A DNA stretch of 64,000 bases. Origin: Sipunculus nudus. Lineage: Eukaryota > Annelida > Sipuncula > Golfingiida > Sipunculidae. The notes below the pieces were generated by a model. It did no database searches and was not told where the DNA came from. It saw nothing but the letters and a program-made list of their open reading frames with translations. This document shows positions 10,124 to 23,285 of this stretch, piece by piece (the stretch's first letter is position 1; each line of letters begins with the position of its first letter). The DNA is taken from positions 10,561,019 through 10,625,018 of the forward strand of contig CM049306.1 of the NCBI GenBank assembly GCA_026874595.1, given 5' to 3'. Position numbers and translations under genes: made by a program.

Positions 10124-11840
10124 AGTATAGGCTTTAGTGCTGGTTATTAAATCAGTAATAATCTTATGGGAAAAGGTTAAGTAATATATTTTTTTCAGCA
10201 GATCAACAATATTACAATTCTTATGAAAATTGAAAAAGGCTACAAAAAATAATGCTATAGTCTACAAAGTGATGAAAGCTAGAATTTAATTTAGTTTATC
10301 TTTTGAAAAAAAAACCAATGAGACAAACTCTTTTTGCACAGGGCTGATGTACACCTGTCTACCTATAATAAAACTCTCCTGACTGGCCATTCCATTGGTA
10401 TCTAATTTTTCTGCAAAACTTATTATATAACAGAGAAATGTTGAAATAAAATTTGAGTCTTCAATTATTTATAGTTTATAATCCCTGTTTATTCTAACAG
10501 ATAATGAAACACACAATTTATATCATAGGTGAAAATTAATTGTTGCACTCTTTGAAGGTAACAAACTTATAAAATGCCAAGTGAACAATGGACAATGATG
10601 CTCAGCTGACAAGCAAGAACTATGCAATTTCATTCACACCTTTTTGTAACAAATCTGAAGAATCTTTTTGAGTTTTGGATGGGTGGTAGAAGTATAATGT
10701 CTGGTTAAAGGAGAGTCGCTTGATGGTCTGAGACAACAAGTAGTCTAAGGACAAGAGGCATTCAGGAATAAAGCGATTAGAGACTGCATCTAAAAGAAAC
10801 TTGATATACAGACGAAGCCGTTTAACTGCAAGAGGCTTTTGTCAAGCAAATTTGTTGCAATTAACTGATGTTGCATTTAGGCGAAGTTCACCGTCTACCA
10901 TGTGTTAGGGGAAGCCGAATGATCGATTGGACCGCCAAATATCTAATTAATTTAGCGTTTGTTTTGTAACACTATTCGTATTGTGATAAAGAATAAAAAC
11001 ACCAATATTAGATAACTTTCATTAAAAAAAAAATATTTACAAGAGAACACATTAAAAGCCAAGCCATAGATAGTTATTAAAGATCACATATATTAACAAA
11101 GGTAATATACTTCATATACAAAAAAAAATATACAAAATATGCAAAATGTGAGATGTAATTTACATCATATTAATAGTGTTCTATCTGGCACTAAGACTTG
11201 TCTGACTGTTCCAAATAATATGCGTGACATATTTTAACCTACCATTGTTAACCCACATCAAAGAGATGTGTGCTGTGACTGTATCGAACTGCATCACCGA
11301 GCACAGGGTAATTAAGGTCCTTTGTACACATGTGCACCAGCAGGTATCACAGCGGCTACTTTTGAAGTTCCGGTCTATGATCATTAATTGGATAACACAA
11401 ACACAACTCACAGAATCATTGAAGTACTTGCATTTAACGTGAGTTTTTTAACCTTTCTGCCCATGTTTTCCCCTTGTGTTAATCGGAAGTTGCCATTATG
11501 AGGCTTCCGATTATGCGGCGCGTTTTTAATGATAACATATAGGAAATGGTTTTGGTTTTCAGAATCTCTTGCAAATAAGCGGCATTTTCTGTTAACCAAC
11601 TTGCAAATAAGTGGCGTCGTCTGTACTTCTTTATAGTGAGGATTCACAGGCATAGAAATCAAGGCAAAATAAAAGTACAAGGTCTGATTAGAACACCTAG
11701 TTCACCGAAACATTTTCATGGCAGGGGAACTATTAGCCAAATGAACTATGTTCTTTAAATGCTAAATCAAAGAGTAGAAAACACCCTGAAACTTTTGTCT
11801 CACATACAATGCTCCATATAAAAAGTTTCAAAACTAGAAT
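10124..11840. other. Intron 1 sequence, no gene seen
   Basis: AT-rich intronic sequence of the transporter gene. Short ORFs here overlap each other on both strands and show no family motif. Confidence 0.6.
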
Positions 11841-11929
11841 ATGGGTAGTCCACAAGCGACTACGTGTATCTGCCTAAATCAGAGAGGAACGGGTGAAGTG
11901 AGGCATGGATTGAGTGGCAAGGGGAAATA

Positions 11930-12700
11930 GAGTGAGGTGTGTTGCTTATTAGCATGGATGTCTGCAGCCAAAATGTGTATGTAGGTTGCACAACCTACCA
12001 TAAAATCCAGAAAGCTGTCCAAGTTGTATAAACATGCAAAATTTTAGGCAGATAAGTCAAACCACTACTGAGATATGAGTGATTTTAGCCCATGGCAGAC
12101 AAACAGATGGACCCTGTGGAAAAATGGTGGCAGGTTGCACCTACAATTTTGTGTATGATTAAGAGCTATGTGAAATCTATACACATGCAAAATTTCAGGG
12201 GAATATGTCCAACAAGTCCTGAGATATAAGCCTGAATGTCTGCAATGTTAACATAAATAAAGGTGGCCCCACTTGCCAAAAAAATAGAGGAAGCTATCCA
12301 AGATGTATAAACACACAAAATTTTAGGCAGATAAGTCAGACCACTGAGATATGAGTGATTTTAGCCCACGGCAGACAAAAAGACAGACGCTATGCAAAAA
12401 TGGTTGCAGGTGGCCCCTCCAGTTTTCTTTATGATAAAGAGCTATGTGAGATCTATACACAGGCAAAATTTTGGCCCAATTGGTCAAACGGTTCCCGAGA
12501 TATGAGCTTGGATGTCTGCAGCGTAAACTGTAGGTGGCGCCACCTGTCATAAAATCAAGAAAGCTGTCTAGAATGTATTAACCTGCAAAATTTTAGGCAG
12601 ATATGTCAAACCACTGCCGAGATATGAGTGATTTTATCCCATGGCAGACAAACAGACGGATGCTGTGCAAACAAGGGACCCATGGGTCAGGGGCGCTCAG
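11930..12700 (+). repeat. Short array of the GGTGGCGCCACC/GAGATAT repeat family
   Basis: About five half-units. Each has a palindrome or its decayed form (perfect copy at 12533-12544), then 'aaagctgtcc..gatgtata', a 'tgcaaaattttagg' block and a GAGATATGAGTG motif. It reads in the same direction as the large array at 56.3-59.3 kb. It lies within the SLC49A3-like intron 1. Confidence 0.8.
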
Positions 12701-14520
12701 CTGATCATGATTGTACTATAAATGTTTCTCCACTGTGATACTATATCGAGTTGATAAAGCTTATGAATATCATGGACATGTTGGGCTATTATAAAGGAAT
12801 GTAATGTAATATGTGAGTAAATGATAAATGAAATTACCTGACTGATGGATTAATAGAGTAAAATATAGTGGTTTATTTTTTATTTATTTAGGAGGGGTTG
12901 AAAATTGTGATATATTTGAGCAAATATGAATGCAATGACAGCAGTAATAAGCAGTAGTAGAGTGATGATGATAAGGCTTTTTGTTGAAGGATCTAAAGTG
13001 TATGGTAGTCTGCAAGCTTTCAATTTGACAGATATGATGTTATGATTAACTATGCTGATGAAGTGATTTATGAATTTGTGACTGTATGACACAATATCTC
13101 TTTAGTCTTGACAAGGTACATAATTGTGATGCCCACTATGTCTACATATTACACAATATTGACATAATTTCTGGCATGTACATAGGTACCTATGGACGTA
13201 TAGTTATACAAAATATTAAAGTATGAATATATCTGATTCTTGCTTACTGAGGCTGACTTTGGGATGGGGTTCGGAGAAGGGAAAAGTGAGGGCAGCATGA
13301 AGGTGGATGCAGAAATATTCTATTGTAATGTTTTTCATTTATATAAGAATATGAAAAGCTAAGAGGAAAAGGGCCTTCCTACTTCGTTTTAGTAAAGTTC
13401 TAAATATATGATTGCAAACTTATACTCTGACAAGACTGTCATGAAGAAAAACAGTAAAATTTTGAGATACTGTGATGCATATGAAAATTTACAGATGGAC
13501 AGGCAAGTGGACAGAATGGACTAATACCTTTATTTCACTTCTAAGGGAATAATGCATTTAAGTTTATATATAATCCTATTTTTTTTTAAGCATATCCATT
13601 TTTTCCATTAAGAAGTTTTTATCTGAATCATTTTTTTATTTACAGGTTTTATAAATTTTTAATAAAAAAACCTGAAAATATAAGTTAAAATATTAGAATT
13701 GTTGCAAAAGTTGCAATCATTATATATACAGAGTAAAAAACTGAAACTATAAGTTAAAATATTAGAATTGTTGCAAAAGTTGCAATCATCATATATCCAG
13801 AGTGTAGTTCATATTGGGTCATATTATGCATACACATATATTTTATTATTTTTAAATCATAAATGTTTAAACTGAATTTAAAAGAAAATAATGCCACAAC
13901 ATGGCATCTACAAGAATATTCCTTGAATCACTATTAAAAAGTTTTGCACATTGGAGTTTTCAGTACATGCTTAATTTTATTCACCAAAATAAAATAAAAG
14001 TAAATTTGATAAAATAAAACATCTTTTCAAATTAAGTATACACACTGTTAGTTGAATGAGGGACAAACAATATCATTGTGCTAATTACTATCCCAGTTTT
14101 AATGTATTACTGGAATTAATAGTCAATTTCACACCTGGTGAAGTTTTTACTCTTCTGAAGAAGGAATTACTTATCTGATGAACATCCACACTTTCATAAC
14201 AATACACCACTTTGTGGACACAATTAAATGTACACTTTAATCACTGTAACCCTGGTGGTACAATACAAAATCTAAAATGTAGCATAGCCTTGAATAAGAA
14301 TGAATCAAACACAGATAATAATAACATTCATCTAGTTTATGCACCATCGGGGGGGGGGGGGGGGGGAAGCCTGCTGGTAGTGGCCAGGCTGACCCAAGAA
14401 AAGCTGCCTGGGGTGGGTTACATAATGCAAGTGAAGGCTGTACTACTAGGTGGGCTAGATGTAAACAACACTTGACATGGTGTATGAAAAACATGAATAA
14501 AAGCTATTCTTTCCAATCAA
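12700..14520. other. Intron 1 sequence, no gene seen
   Basis: AT-rich. It contains a 69-bp direct repeat (13681 and 13750) and an 18-base G tract at 14349-14366. ORFs crossing the G tract are artefacts of the homopolymer. Confidence 0.6.
13681..13802 (+). repeat. Two-copy 69-bp direct repeat
   Basis: The string TAAGTTAAAATATTAGAATT and about 30 following bases recur 69 bases later with few changes. Confidence 0.85.
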
Positions 14521-15848
14521 TTTCTTTGAAATTTCAGATTTTAAAAGATTAAATCCTTATGTATATATGCTGTGAAAATTAAATCAACAGTGCCAAAGTT
14601 GGACAAAATTAAAGGTATTGATTTTTTATTTATGCTAATAAGTTGAAAAATTTGCAAAATTCAGATCTAATTTTGGGTAAACAATTGAATCTTGATTAAA
14701 TAAAGTTATATTCCTGAAAAAAGGTCTCTAGGTTCAGCAATTCTCATGTTAGGTGAGTAAATATATTTCCTGATTTTTTTAAAAATTGCATTATGTTTTG
14801 ACCCATAACTTCAAAATAATACCCAATACTGACCTAATTTATGGTATGTTCATAGAAAATGTATGAAAGAATGTGAATACTAAATACGATAAAAAACAGA
14901 TCAGTGGTTTTGATATTAGGCAGCCTTGAAGTGTAACAATGGCTTTTTTATGGAAAACAGAGTTTTTTTCCTTAATATCTCGAAGGAACGAAGTCCTAAT
15001 GACCCAATTTTCGGTATGGTAGGAGATTTTGGGGACATCTAAAATTATGCCAACAGCCTGGGGAGCATAGAGATGTGCACTGAATGACCTACAGTCATCA
15101 AAGTGGACTGCTTGACAATGTAAGGGAATACAACAAGAGCCTCCAAAAAATTCAATAACTAGCCTAATTTTGCAGCTTTTATTTTCAAATTTAAGATTTT
15201 AACAGATTAAATCCTTATGTGTACATGCTGTGAAAATTAAATCCACAGTACTTACAGGAAAAAAACGTGCCGTGGCCAAAGTTGGGCAAAATTGAAGGTA
15301 CAAATTTTATATTTTTGCCAATATTTAAAAAAATTTAACAGATTTTGATCTAATGTTTGGTATACAATTAAATTTTGATTAATTAAAGTTGTATTACTGG
15401 AAAAAAGTCCCTACCTTTAACACTTTTTGTCCTAAGTGACCAAATATCTTCCTGATTTTTTACAAAGTCCATTATGTTTGGGCCCATAACTTTTTTAAAT
15501 TATATAATACTGACTTAATATCTAGCATGTACATAGGAACTATATAGAGGAATATTTATGGTAAATATGAAGAAAACCAGATGAGTGGTTTTGAAATTAG
15601 GCAGTCCTGAAGTGTGAAAATAGATTTCTAATAAAAAATTGAGGTTTTCCCTTAATATCTCGAAGGAACGAAGTCCTATTGACCCAATTTTCGGCATGGT
15701 AGGAGATTTTGGGGATATCTAACTGTATGCCGAATTTCAGATTCGTAGGTCCAACGGTGTTGAAACGTGCCAGTCTTACGGACGGCAAGACAGACGGACG
15801 GACAATGGACCATGACTATAGCTCAGATGACTTATAGTCAGCTGAGCT
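14520..15848 (+). repeat. Tandem pair of ~670-bp non-coding units ending in a hairpin
   Basis: Two units begin near 14530 and 15190. They share 'gattaaatccttatgt', a CTCGAAGGAACGAAGTCCTA block at 14976 and 15658, and GACCCAATTTTCGG at 15001 and 15681 (spacing 680). The second unit runs into a CAGACGGACGGAC stretch and a 29-base near-perfect palindrome at 15820-15848 (AGCTCAG...CTGAGCT). Relatives in the opposite orientation lie at about 38300-38760 and 51340-52720. Confidence 0.82.
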
Positions 15849-15849
15849 A

Positions 15850-17160
15850 AAAATGGTTGCAGATGGCACCACCAGTTTTGCGTATGATAAAGAGCTATGT
15901 CAGATCTATGAATATGTAAATTTTCAAGAGGATATGTCAAACCAGTCTGGAGATATAAGCATGGATGTCTGCAGCATGAACGTGAATGTAGTTGGCCCAT
16001 CTGTCATAAAATCAAGAAAGCTATCCAGGATGTATACTCATGCCGAATTTCATGTGAATTAGTCAAACCACTGCAGAGATATTAGTGATTTTAAGTAATA
16101 TTTGGTTATCTAAATCTCAGAAGAATTTCTAAGATATTACCTTAAATCTACCTTTATTAATAGAACTAGAATACGGGTAGTGAAAAGCGACTACATGTAT
16201 CCGCCAAAATCAGAGTAGGACAGGTGAAGTGAGGCATGGATTGAGTGGCAAGGGGAAATAGAGTTACATGTGTTACATACCAGAATGGATGTCTGCCATG
16301 TAAATATGATTGTCGGTGGCGCCACCTGTTATTTGAATTTCTATCCAAGATAGGTGGAAAAGTCAAACCACTGCAGAGATATGAGTGAATTTATCCCACA
16401 GCAGACAAACAGATGGAAGTTGTGCAAAAATGGCTGCAGGTGGTGCCACCATTTTTGTGTATGTTATAAAGCTATCCAAGGGCTACATTTGTGTAAAATT
16501 TTTTCCTTATTGGTCATACGAGTCCCGAGATATAAGCATTGATGTCTGCAGTGTAAAAGTGAATGAAGCTGGCACCACCTGTCATAAAATCAAGAAAGCT
16601 ATCCAGGATGTATACGCATGCTGAATTACAGGTAATATGGTCAAACCACTGCAGAGATAGGAGTGATTTCAACCCAAGGGAGACAAACAGATGGATGCTG
16701 TGCAAAAATGGCTGCAGATGGTGCCACCATTTTTCTGTATGTTATAAAGCTATCCAAGGGTTACATTAGTGTAAAATTTTTTTCCTGATTGGTCAAATGA
16801 GTCCGGATATATAAGCATGGATGTCTACAGCATGAACATGAATGTAGGTGGCGCCACCTGTCATAAAATCAAGAAAGCTATGCAGAATGTATACGAGTGC
16901 CAAATTTCAGGTGAATTAGTCTAATCACTGCAGAGATATGAGTGATTTTAACCCAAGGCAGATGAACAGAAGGACACAGTGCTAACATGGTTGCAGGTCA
17001 ATGCCAATTGGTTAGGCACCAGTTCACATGTGACCTGAAAATTGGTGTAAGTTTCGGAAAAATCAGTCCAGTAGTCTAAGAGGAGTTCTCCAGAAACGAA
17101 CGCGGCAGAACCTGATCAAAAACATAGTATCTGCAAAACTTCTTTTTGGCGGATACAATA
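15850..17160 (+). repeat. Diverged array of the GGTGGCGCCACC family with a terminal hairpin
   Basis: Perfect palindromes lie at 16315-16326 and 16847-16858, with decayed ones between. Each is followed by 'atcaagaaagctatcc' and a GAGATATGAGTG-type motif. The array ends in a GTATCTGC...GCGGATAC hairpin at 17127-17156, the same type as at 59243-59272. Confidence 0.82.
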
Positions 17161-18130
17161 ATCATGTCTTCAGTAATAACAGATCTAGAGCTGTAAGCCC
17201 AATGAGTTAAGTACTAATCTGAAGCCTAGAAATAAATGTATGTTTAAATCTTCTGTTCATAAGCCTGGTTATCAATTATCACAATGATTCAATAATCAGC
17301 AAATCAAGTTTCACTGGAATATCTTCACCAGCAATGGAATATTGTGCCTATCAAAAACAGTTTAAACTATCTTCTTTATGAACTGTGGCCTGTGAACTTG
17401 ACCCTTTACCTTTTGACCCCAAAATCATTAGGGAAATTTCTCTCCTACAATACACACTAAATATGAATACAATAGGGTTACGGGTTGGCTGACTTACAAG
17501 AAGTCGAACAAAAACTGTAACCTGAGTTGGTTTGGGACCTAGGTATACTCATTTTGTTCGTTAGGTGCTAATTACCAGACCAGTATTTAAGGTATGAAAA
17601 ACTTCTTAACTGCTGTGTCTGGGTATTGTCACAGTTCACCAGGGTAAAAAGTTAAACTGAATTTGGAGGAGGTGGGGATGGGGTAGTGACTCACTGGCCA
17701 TAGAGCCTGTCAGCATTTGGTCTAAATATATATAGAAAACTCATACCCCATACAGGGTGTCATATAAGAGTTGACACTCCACAGACAGAAAATCATACCT
17801 CTAATGTCAGTGTGATCACTCATGGGTGTCTGATAATTTCTGTCCTTATATTAAAGGTATAAGCAAAGGTTATAGTATAGCTATATTTCATATTTTTAAT
17901 CAGAATGAGATCAACAGGTCTTCAACATCTGACCTGTCTGATGGCTTCATTGACTTGATGGGGACTCCACAACTCTTATCCTCGCAGCCTTAGAGAGGGT
18001 GTTCATATATAATCAGTAGTACTGAGCTTGTGCTGACTGAGCTATATAACAGTCCAGGCATACAAAAAGCATTAAGAATTCTGCGAGGCCAAACTCACCA
18101 AAGGAGCTGGGTTATTACCAGGGTTGGGGT
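17160..18130. other. Intron 1 sequence, no gene seen
   Basis: No ORF, splice-flanked exon or clear repeat identified. Confidence 0.5.
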
Positions 18131-18284
18131 CAAAATACATATTTGTATTTGTATTTAAATACAGTCAAAGTATGTATTAATATTTGTATTTGTGATGTGC
18201 AAAATGATAATATTTCTAATTGTATTTGTATTTGATCTAATATTTGATGTATTTGATCAAATACTGTACAAATACATATGTAAC

Positions 18285-20124
18285 TAGATGTGTCGGAACG
18301 ACACGAATGCCCCCGCCTGGGGCAAATTAGAAACATTTGTTAAATTTTGTAAAATTTTTTAAGTTCAGGAAGTGTTGTTTGGTCAAAAGTAGGTCAACAA
18401 GGGCAAAATGCAAACTCAATCTGTAAAGGGTCATTATCAAGCAACACACCAAAAAATCAGGCCAGTATCTGCAGGCATTGTGAAAAAAAGTCCATATATG
18501 TGCATTTTTCATGAAAATTTCTGTCTTTCATGAAATTTTCTATGTTCAGGATCTGTCATATGGTGAAAAATAGGTTAACTGGGACGAAATGCGAACTCAA
18601 TCTGTAAGTGGTCATTATGCTCCCACAGTCCAAACATTAGGCCAGTATCTGTAAGCATTGCATTGCGAAACAAGAATATTAGCAAAAGTTGATAATCATT
18701 TATAAATTTAAATTGGAGAGGTATATACCATGTTTCATAACAATCCACCAAATGCTTCCTGAGAAATAAGCTCCTAAGTTTTTTTCTATACTAAGCTCTG
18801 TGACCTTGAAAGTAGGTCAAGATCACCCATCTTTGAACTTGACCAAGATTTTGTAAATATAATGCAATAGCACTGAGGAAATGAAGTTCCTGTGTTGAAT
18901 ACCTTTGGAGATATCCTGCACAAAAGGCCAAAATTGAGAAAATCTGATAAAATTTCATTAAAAAATCAGAAATTGCAGGTGGCGCCACCAAAATTGAGCA
19001 GCACATACAGACCATCAGTCCCAATGATCATAGTAAGTTTTGTGAAAATCCACACAATGGTTCCTGAGATATAAACTTCTGAGTGTTTTTCTATAATCAG
19101 CTCTAAAATGTAGAAAAATGAACTTGACCGAGATTTTATTGATATACATCTTCACTGATGAAATAAAATTCCAACGGTGAATCCTTTTAGAGATATCCCG
19201 CTCACAAGGTAAAAGTTAACAGACACAGAATGGACGGATGGACGGACAGACACCGGACCGACAGATGGACAGACGGACAGCTTGGGTGACGACAATAGCC
19301 CATCAGCCTATGAGCTGAGGGATAAAAACGGCTGTACATGTGTATTTGTCATGAAAATTTCTATTTTTCATGAATTTTTCTAAGTTTAGGAGCTGTAAAA
19401 CGGTCAAAAGTAGGTCAACCGGGACGAAACGCGAACTCGATCTGTAACTGGTCATTATCTGCCCACACACTAAAAATCAGGCCAATATCTGCAGGCATTG
19501 CGAAAAAAAGTCTGTACATGTGTATTTGTCATGAAAATTTCTATTTTTCATGAAATTTTCTAAGTTTAGGAGCCGTAAAACAGTCAAAAGTAGGTCAACC
19601 GGGACGAAACGCGAACTCGATCTGTAACTGGTCATTATCTGCCCACACATCAAAAATCAGGCCAATATCTGCAGGCATTGCGAAAAAAAGTCTGTACATG
19701 TGTATTTGTCATGAAAATTTCTATTTTTCATGAATTTTCTAAGTTTAGGAGCCGTAAAACGGTCAAGAGTAGGTCAACCGGGACGAAACGCAACTCGATC
19801 TGTAACTGGTTATTATCTGGCCACACACTAAAAAATCAGGCCAATATCTGCAGGCATTGCGAAAAAAAGTCTGACATGTGTATTTGTCATGAAAATTTCT
19901 ATTTTTCATGAAATTTTCTAAGTTTAGGAGCCGTAAAATGGTCAAAAGTAGGTCAACCGGGACGAAACGCGAACTCGATCTGTAACTGGTCATTATCTGC
20001 CCACACACCAAAAATCAGGCCAATATCTGCAGGCATTGTGAAAAAAGTCCGTACAACTGTTTGATTTCTGAATGACGGACATGGGTAAAACTATATGCCC
20101 CGGCCACTTTGTGGCGGGGGCATA
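18285..20124 (+). mobile_element. Hairpin-bounded non-coding repeat element, copy 2 (1840 bp)
   Basis: A direct copy of 6394-8050. It has the same 5' double hairpin (GTGTCG-GAA-CGACAC at 18290-18304, then TGCCCC...GGGGCA) and the same 3' hairpin ending GGGGGCATA at 20124. It is about 183 bases longer, close to one extra 180-bp unit (four well-conserved units instead of three). The central segment carries a perfect GGTGGCGCCACC at 18978-18989 where copy 1 has GGTGGCACCACC. It appears to sit within a TATTTGTATTTG-rich repeat (18130-18284 and about 20590-20700). No clear target duplication is seen. Confidence 0.82.
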
Positions 20125-22200
20125 AAAATAAATATTTATATCTGCCAAAATTTTGAAAATTTAACTACTACCTAACTTTAGGACAACCCAAAAGGCAGCA
20201 TCAGGTCAAGTGATTCACTTCTTCCTGATGTTTGCAATTACAAATGTGACTGGATAACCAACTGCTTAGTCACTGTGCTCATGGTCCATAAATGCTCATG
20301 GCCTCTGCCTCACCAGGTTGTACAGTGGCAAAGGTCAGAACTGGGAAAGTGTTCCGTCCTGAGCTCTGCTGTCTTTCAGACAACTGGTCTGAGGAACTTG
20401 TGTTCCTGCGTTGCAACAGGGAATTTATAAAGACTTTCTGGAATAAAGATGTCTTTCAGACAGTAGGTTTTGAGGAATTTATGTTAGAGGACTGTGTTGG
20501 AATATTTTTTTTTTAACTTTGTAGAATATAGGACCCTGATCTCTAAAAGTACACAAGTTGTATCAGCATGAGTAGACATGAATATTTATGGTGCTCGAAA
20601 TAAATAAATATTCTGTATAAACTACATTTGTGTATTTATATTTGATGTTCTGTATTTGTATTTGAATTTGCTTAACTGACCTGTATTTGTACAGAGAAAC
20701 TCCTACTTGCAGAAAACTCACTAATGTGGATACTAAATCTCAGTCCCTTCAATTTTGCCTCTATATTATGTTTAAAGTAAACTCAGTAAAGTAGACAACT
20801 AACTATCCCGGACAACAGACACAACTTTCCCGTCCTGCCAGCATATCTAGTACATAATATGACCCTTTAAAGCGGACAGACATCACGAGTTCTATTTTTG
20901 TTCATATATTTGCCAGGAGATGGCGCTTTATTCATTTTCTACATCAATGTGATGATTTTTATTTTTGAAACTAAAACAACATGATACTCTGTTTAAATTG
21001 TGTTTTCTTGCAACCGATGCATTTAAATAAGCACTATACTAGCACTTTTAGCTGCTTTTAGCTGGCTAAAACTGTCAAAGAGGTTATATCTAGGCCAGAA
21101 TCAGATCAGCTCACTACTGCTCCTGATAAACAAACTATGCTTTATCACCTGCGTTTTCATAGGCACCCAAATGCTATTGAAATTATGTAACTGGGATCCT
21201 ACTCGCATTACCCTCCAAACTTTGTTCCTCATTCATCAACATATTATGATATTAAGACTATATTATAGTAGCCATGCTCCCATTTCAATATGGATACTGG
21301 CCCAGCGAGTACCGCCCTAGAGCCATGTTGTAACATTTTGCTTAAATACAGGGTGCCTGGCCAGATTTTAATCCATCTTTGGACCTATTGTCCAATGTTT
21401 GATAAGTTCAAGAGATGGACTACTTGGCCAGTGTGCTATCAGTTTCCTCAGAGCCCTTTCTTATATTAATATAAAATATTCCAGGTAGGGCAATTCCTTT
21501 CAAGGGAGTGGGAAATATGAAAGAATAAAATCATCTGTGTGCAGGACATTTTCTGATCATAATTTAATATTTTATCATTATAATAATATTAATAATGAAC
21601 TTGAATAACTGCAGATGAATTTACAATATTTCACTCCATAAACTTAGTAGTTTAAATACAAAATTATGTATAGATGTGTAAAAATTCATGCAAAGGCTTT
21701 TTTTTAGGGATTATAGAGTAGGTGCCTATGGATGAATTGATGTGAATGGAATAGACTTAATGCCTAGGAGGGTCATAAATTTGATGGGGATAGAATTAAA
21801 ATGAGTGGTGATAAACTGATGTAAACCCTAAACTCATTATTTCTGCAATAAGCATTTTGTATATATTATCCTTGGGAGAACACCCGGTTCGGCAGAACTA
21901 TAGAAACCGTGCTTCAGCCTGCCGCCGGTACAACGGGTGTTGCATAATAAATTGTTTCCTGGAAAAGGCCGATACATATCATTTTCCTCAGAATTCCCGT
22001 ATTTAATTTTGCTCATAGCTGGAGTTTTTTTTTATATTAGAGGAGGAGGGGTCCGGGGAACCGTCTGAACAGGGTGTGGAGGCAGAGCCCCCACCTAAAG
22101 CTTAATTTTCCTGTTAAAATAGTAAATGGTTTCCCATTTTCGTGACAGATGCCTCTTCAATCGCAGATATAAATGAAAACTTGCTCCTGCTGGTATCTCG
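20125..22200. other. Intron 1 sequence, no gene seen
   Basis: Contains TATTTGTATTTG-like repeat remnants at 20590-20700. No convincing exon was found. Confidence 0.5.
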
Positions 22201-22204
22201 TCTT

Positions 22205-22275
22205 CACAGCGCACTTAGTAGCGTGTAGGGCTCCTAGTCTAGAGATCGTAGGTTCGATTCCCGATTCAGGCGACT
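22205..22275 (+). repeat. tRNA-like segment, possible tRNA-derived SINE head
   Basis: GGTTCGATTCC at 22251-22261 is a canonical pol III B box. It follows about 35 bases after a weak A-box-like TTAGTAGCGTG. The acceptor and anticodon stems do not pair well, so a functional tRNA is unlikely. It lies about 180 bases downstream of SLC49A3-like exon 1, within intron 1. Confidence 0.4.
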
Positions 22276-22530
22276 TCTGATGCTTAGTAGTTGTTTATGT
22301 TAGAAGAGCTGACTGTAGGGACATCTACAGGGGAAAAGTAGGAGTTAAAACAGGGAATGAGAGGAGACAATTTTATTTATATGTTCCTCAAAAGAAGCGA
22401 AGCCCGCGTTCTATAGTGGCTCCCCCGGTTCTTACCAATTCTATAATCGTACATTTCTTTTTATAAATGCATTATCAATAAAATGGAGCAACACGGTAAC
22501 GAAAGCTTCCCCCTTCCACACATGACATAC

Positions 22531-22695
22531 CATGTTATTTGATAGTCCCAACAGAGCCACCACGGCCAAAATATACCACCGTCGTTTGTAAACAACATAG
22601 CCGGAGTGGGGTTCGTTACTGTTTTCTTGGCTGACGTAATCCGATGTTATACTGTTCAACAGTCTCTCTTCTTCTTCGGGTACTGATGACATCAT
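22531..22695 (-). CDS. SLC49A3: SLC49A3 (MFSD7)-like transporter, exon 1 with start codon
   Basis: Fifty-five codons from ATG at 22693-22695 (a second ATG follows at once) to the donor GTATGT at 22525-22530. The acidic cytoplasmic N-terminus (PEEEERLL, a possible dileucine-type sorting signal) is followed by VVYKRRWYILAVVALLGLSN. This is the start of TM1 and aligns with the YRRW-(V/I)-x-L-L pattern of SLC49 proteins. The exon joins in phase 0 to LWLSFAP of exon 2, 12.5 kb away. Intron 1 is swollen by repeats, including a 1.84-kb hairpin element and two palindrome arrays. The first ATG is chosen because the frame is open and the context is acceptable (AAAATGA); the second ATG would remove only one residue. 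Confidence 0.85.
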
Positions 22696-22699
22696 TTTG

Positions 22700-23219
22700 A
22701 TGAAATCCGAGGCCGATCGTGTCAGCTAACCATCAATTATCACTTTAATTAACTACAACTTGCTTCTCGTCAGTCTGCTATAAATGTTCCGTCATTGCTC
22801 ATGTGATATGCTCTCTCGGGTGTCGGAGGTAAATAACACTAGTATTAGACAGAGACTAACACGATGTAGAGTGACCTTTATTTATTTATTTTTTTTCTTT
22901 AGCCCGAATAAATCGGACTCTAAGATAAAAACCCAATATGTGGCAGGGCCTAATAATATTGAGTCCGATTAAAGCGGACTAGTTATTGACATGCAAATTA
23001 TATTTAGTTATAATAAGACTATCTATAGGGATGAAAGAATAAAAGTATAACATAATACTTCCACTTTCAGCCAACAAAAGTTTTTATCTCTTGTGTATCT
23101 AATTTCTTATTCTTCTTCTACTTATTCTTGTTTTTACTATTATTACTATTATATGTAGAATAATAGGGCCGTATGCTGACAGGAATCCTTATGGGGCACT
23201 AACTGGCGGGACCTATATC

Positions 23220-23285
<66 letters not shown>

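Noticed and set aside
15820-15848. Helitron 3' end (hairpin followed by CTAA)
   Set aside because: The CTAA lies inside the stem rather than about 10 bases after it, no TC-type 5' end was found, and insertion between A and T could not be shown.
22205-22275. Functional tRNA gene
   Set aside because: Only the B box is canonical; acceptor and anticodon stems fail to pair, so a tRNA-derived repeat is more likely.
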